From NCBI GenBank assembly GCA_900239685.1, contig OENT01000017.1, positions 332,805-396,804 on the forward strand: a stretch of 64,000 bases of DNA. The letters are read 5' to 3'. Shown here in pieces: positions 62,733 through 64,000 of this stretch. This stretch comes from Rotaria macrura. Its lineage: Eukaryota; Rotifera; Eurotatoria; Philodinida; Philodinidae. The first letter of the stretch is position 1; every line of letters starts with the position of its first letter. A model generated the notes under the pieces. That model worked only from the letters and a program-made list of their open reading frames with translations, searched no databases and was not told where the DNA came from. The position numbers and the translations under genes are program-made.

Positions 62733-63217
62733 TTAAACAGCATCTGTAGTTAATGATCCATTATGAATCTGTTTGTTGAAATTGATTACATGGATGTAAG
62801 ATATAATTAAATGACAGTCGAATAAAAAATCCACACTAATACAACCGATGTCATGTCCAACAATTCTAATACTTAGACTAATATGAGCATTTTCATGACT
62901 TAGTTCTTCTTCTCTTTCAATCGAATCCCATGAGATGTCTGAATGAGATGAATCTTCTGCTAGATTATCATCAGTTAGTTTTTTTTATCTCGAGTTGTTC
63001 GTTTTAATCATTGTGATGCAATGAAAATATTTTGAATTATTATTCATAATGAATCTAGGTTATTATTGTCAGACCTAGAAATGAATAAAAAAAAAAACAA
63101 ATAAAGCATTAGTATTTATAGGAATATTTTGTTTTCTGTCTATTTGATAATGATTCCAGGAACGAATGATTGCGTTGAGTGTACTCTTTCCATCTCACTT
63201 ATCTTGCTGTTGCTCAT
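62733..63217 (-). CDS. tentative small protein gene, 81 aa, two exons
   Basis: The minus-strand segment 62733-62959 is open for 75 codons with good composition (DISWDSIEREEELSHENA, then ISLSIRIVGHDIGCISVDFL) and ends in TAA. It has no ATG but a branch-like CTAAC and a TAATCTAG acceptor at its head. A start exon at 63199-63217 (MSNSKI) with a strong GTGAGA donor fits the phase, giving 81 aa. An acidic N-terminal half precedes an Ile/Val-rich beta-like half. No family was recognised. Exon 2 is more likely real than exon 1; other upstream exons could lie beyond the window. Confidence 0.4.
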
Positions 63218-64000
63218 TATTTTGGAAAAGAAAAACACAATCAAGAATTTCTCTTTGGTTGAATGAAAAAAACAATGTGAAACAAGCCGCAGCAGATGAG
63301 CGAAGCAAATTTTTTTAATAAAATCTAATTTTAACGAGATCAAACTTCTTTTTTACTTTTAGAATACTACAGTATCCGAATACCATAATCGAGTGTCGTT
63401 TTCTTTATAAAAATTTTATGTAAAACGATAACATATAGTTAGTGTCCATGATAATAATAACAAGTGCATAGAGTTCGTTTTTACTAAAAAGAAACCAAAC
63501 AAATATATAGGATAACTCCAATTTGTAATTATAGCTAAATTGCATTTCTTTCTTATTAATATTCCCGTTCTAAAATCTGTAAGTCACATAGATAGAACAA
63601 TTGACTATTATATGTTTTAATTTGCGCAACTTCATTTTTTTGTGATAGAAGAAAGAAAGAAAGATCAAATGAATATATGATTATTCTTCTTCTTCATCGA
63701 ATATTAATATTAAAGATAAGTCATTTAAGACGAGCAAATCTCAAATTTCTCATCTAAGCAAAACAATCTGAAAATAATTATAAGAAGAATGTGAAAGACA
63801 AGTTTCTTGCCTATTAAATATAGTACGCACAGATTCATAGAAGAATGAAGAATTACAGATGATAATCCTTCTCGAACATACAGTGTGTAAAATAATTATT
63901 CGGATACGTTTATTTTCATTCTTTTTTTCTGCTTCCGTAAAAGCTATAACGAATCTAAAAAGTGATTCTAGTAGAGAAAATTGTTTTCGACAAGAATATG
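63218..64000. other. window end, no gene recognised
   Basis: This is AT-rich sequence with no supported exon. It may hold upstream exons or the promoter of the tentative minus-strand gene. Confidence 0.5.

Noticed and set aside
1-64000. CRISPR arrays, operons, riboswitches, bacterial promoters
   Set aside because: None seen; the intron-rich animal gene structure makes them unexpected.

Overview
The window is AT-rich (very roughly 30% GC by eye) eukaryotic DNA. Its protein-coding genes are broken by many GT-AG introns, most only 59 to 75 bases long. The gene set is animal (TBC1D16, SLC25A44, SLC46, SLC16, ABCB9-type, TMEM50 and ENT4-type genes). Together with two genes of non-animal flavour (a hevein-repeat protein and a DUF1304 membrane protein) and repeated acceptor-like AG sites just before start codons, this suggests a bdelloid rotifer. 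That assignment is inference. There are no CRISPR arrays, operons or bacterial signals.

Layout from left to right. A HAD-like phosphatase lies at 2731-3579 (-). The orphan 3' exon of a membrane protein is at 8446-9080 (+). An SLC25A44-type mitochondrial carrier is at 12334-13512 (+), and an SLC46 transporter at 16622-18403 (-). A small secreted helical protein is at 21066-21632 (-). A secreted EGF plus chitin-binding protein is at 25703-26652 (+), and an SLC16 monocarboxylate-type transporter at 27150-29773 (-). The TBC1D16 orthologue is at 33711-39810 (-) and carries a 586-base inverted-repeat transposon in one intron. A 2.2 kb fold-back element occupies 41466-43641. Then come an ABCB9/TAP-like half transporter at 44227-48152 (+), TMEM50 at 48893-49563 (+), an ENT4-like transporter at 52530-54516 (+) and a small neuropeptide-like precursor at 54558-55146 (+). 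A cluster of miniature inverted-repeat elements lies at 57321-58141. It is followed by a single-pass membrane protein at 58648-59257 (+), a four-domain hevein-like chitin-binding protein at 60439-61337 (+), a DUF1304 protein at 61799-62347 (+) and a tentative small gene at 62733-63217 (-).

The genes do not form an obvious shared pathway. They are mostly membrane transporters and small secreted proteins. Two secreted proteins are likely to bind chitin, and two others look like processed peptide precursors. Exon junctions were worked out by hand, requiring canonical GT-AG sites, matching phase and an uninterrupted frame. Joined lengths are exact multiples of three for every complete model. I found no clearly new multi-gene system. 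The most interesting material is the peptide precursor, the chitin-binding/DUF1304 pair, and the two unusual inverted-repeat elements, one of which holds an open frame between its arms.
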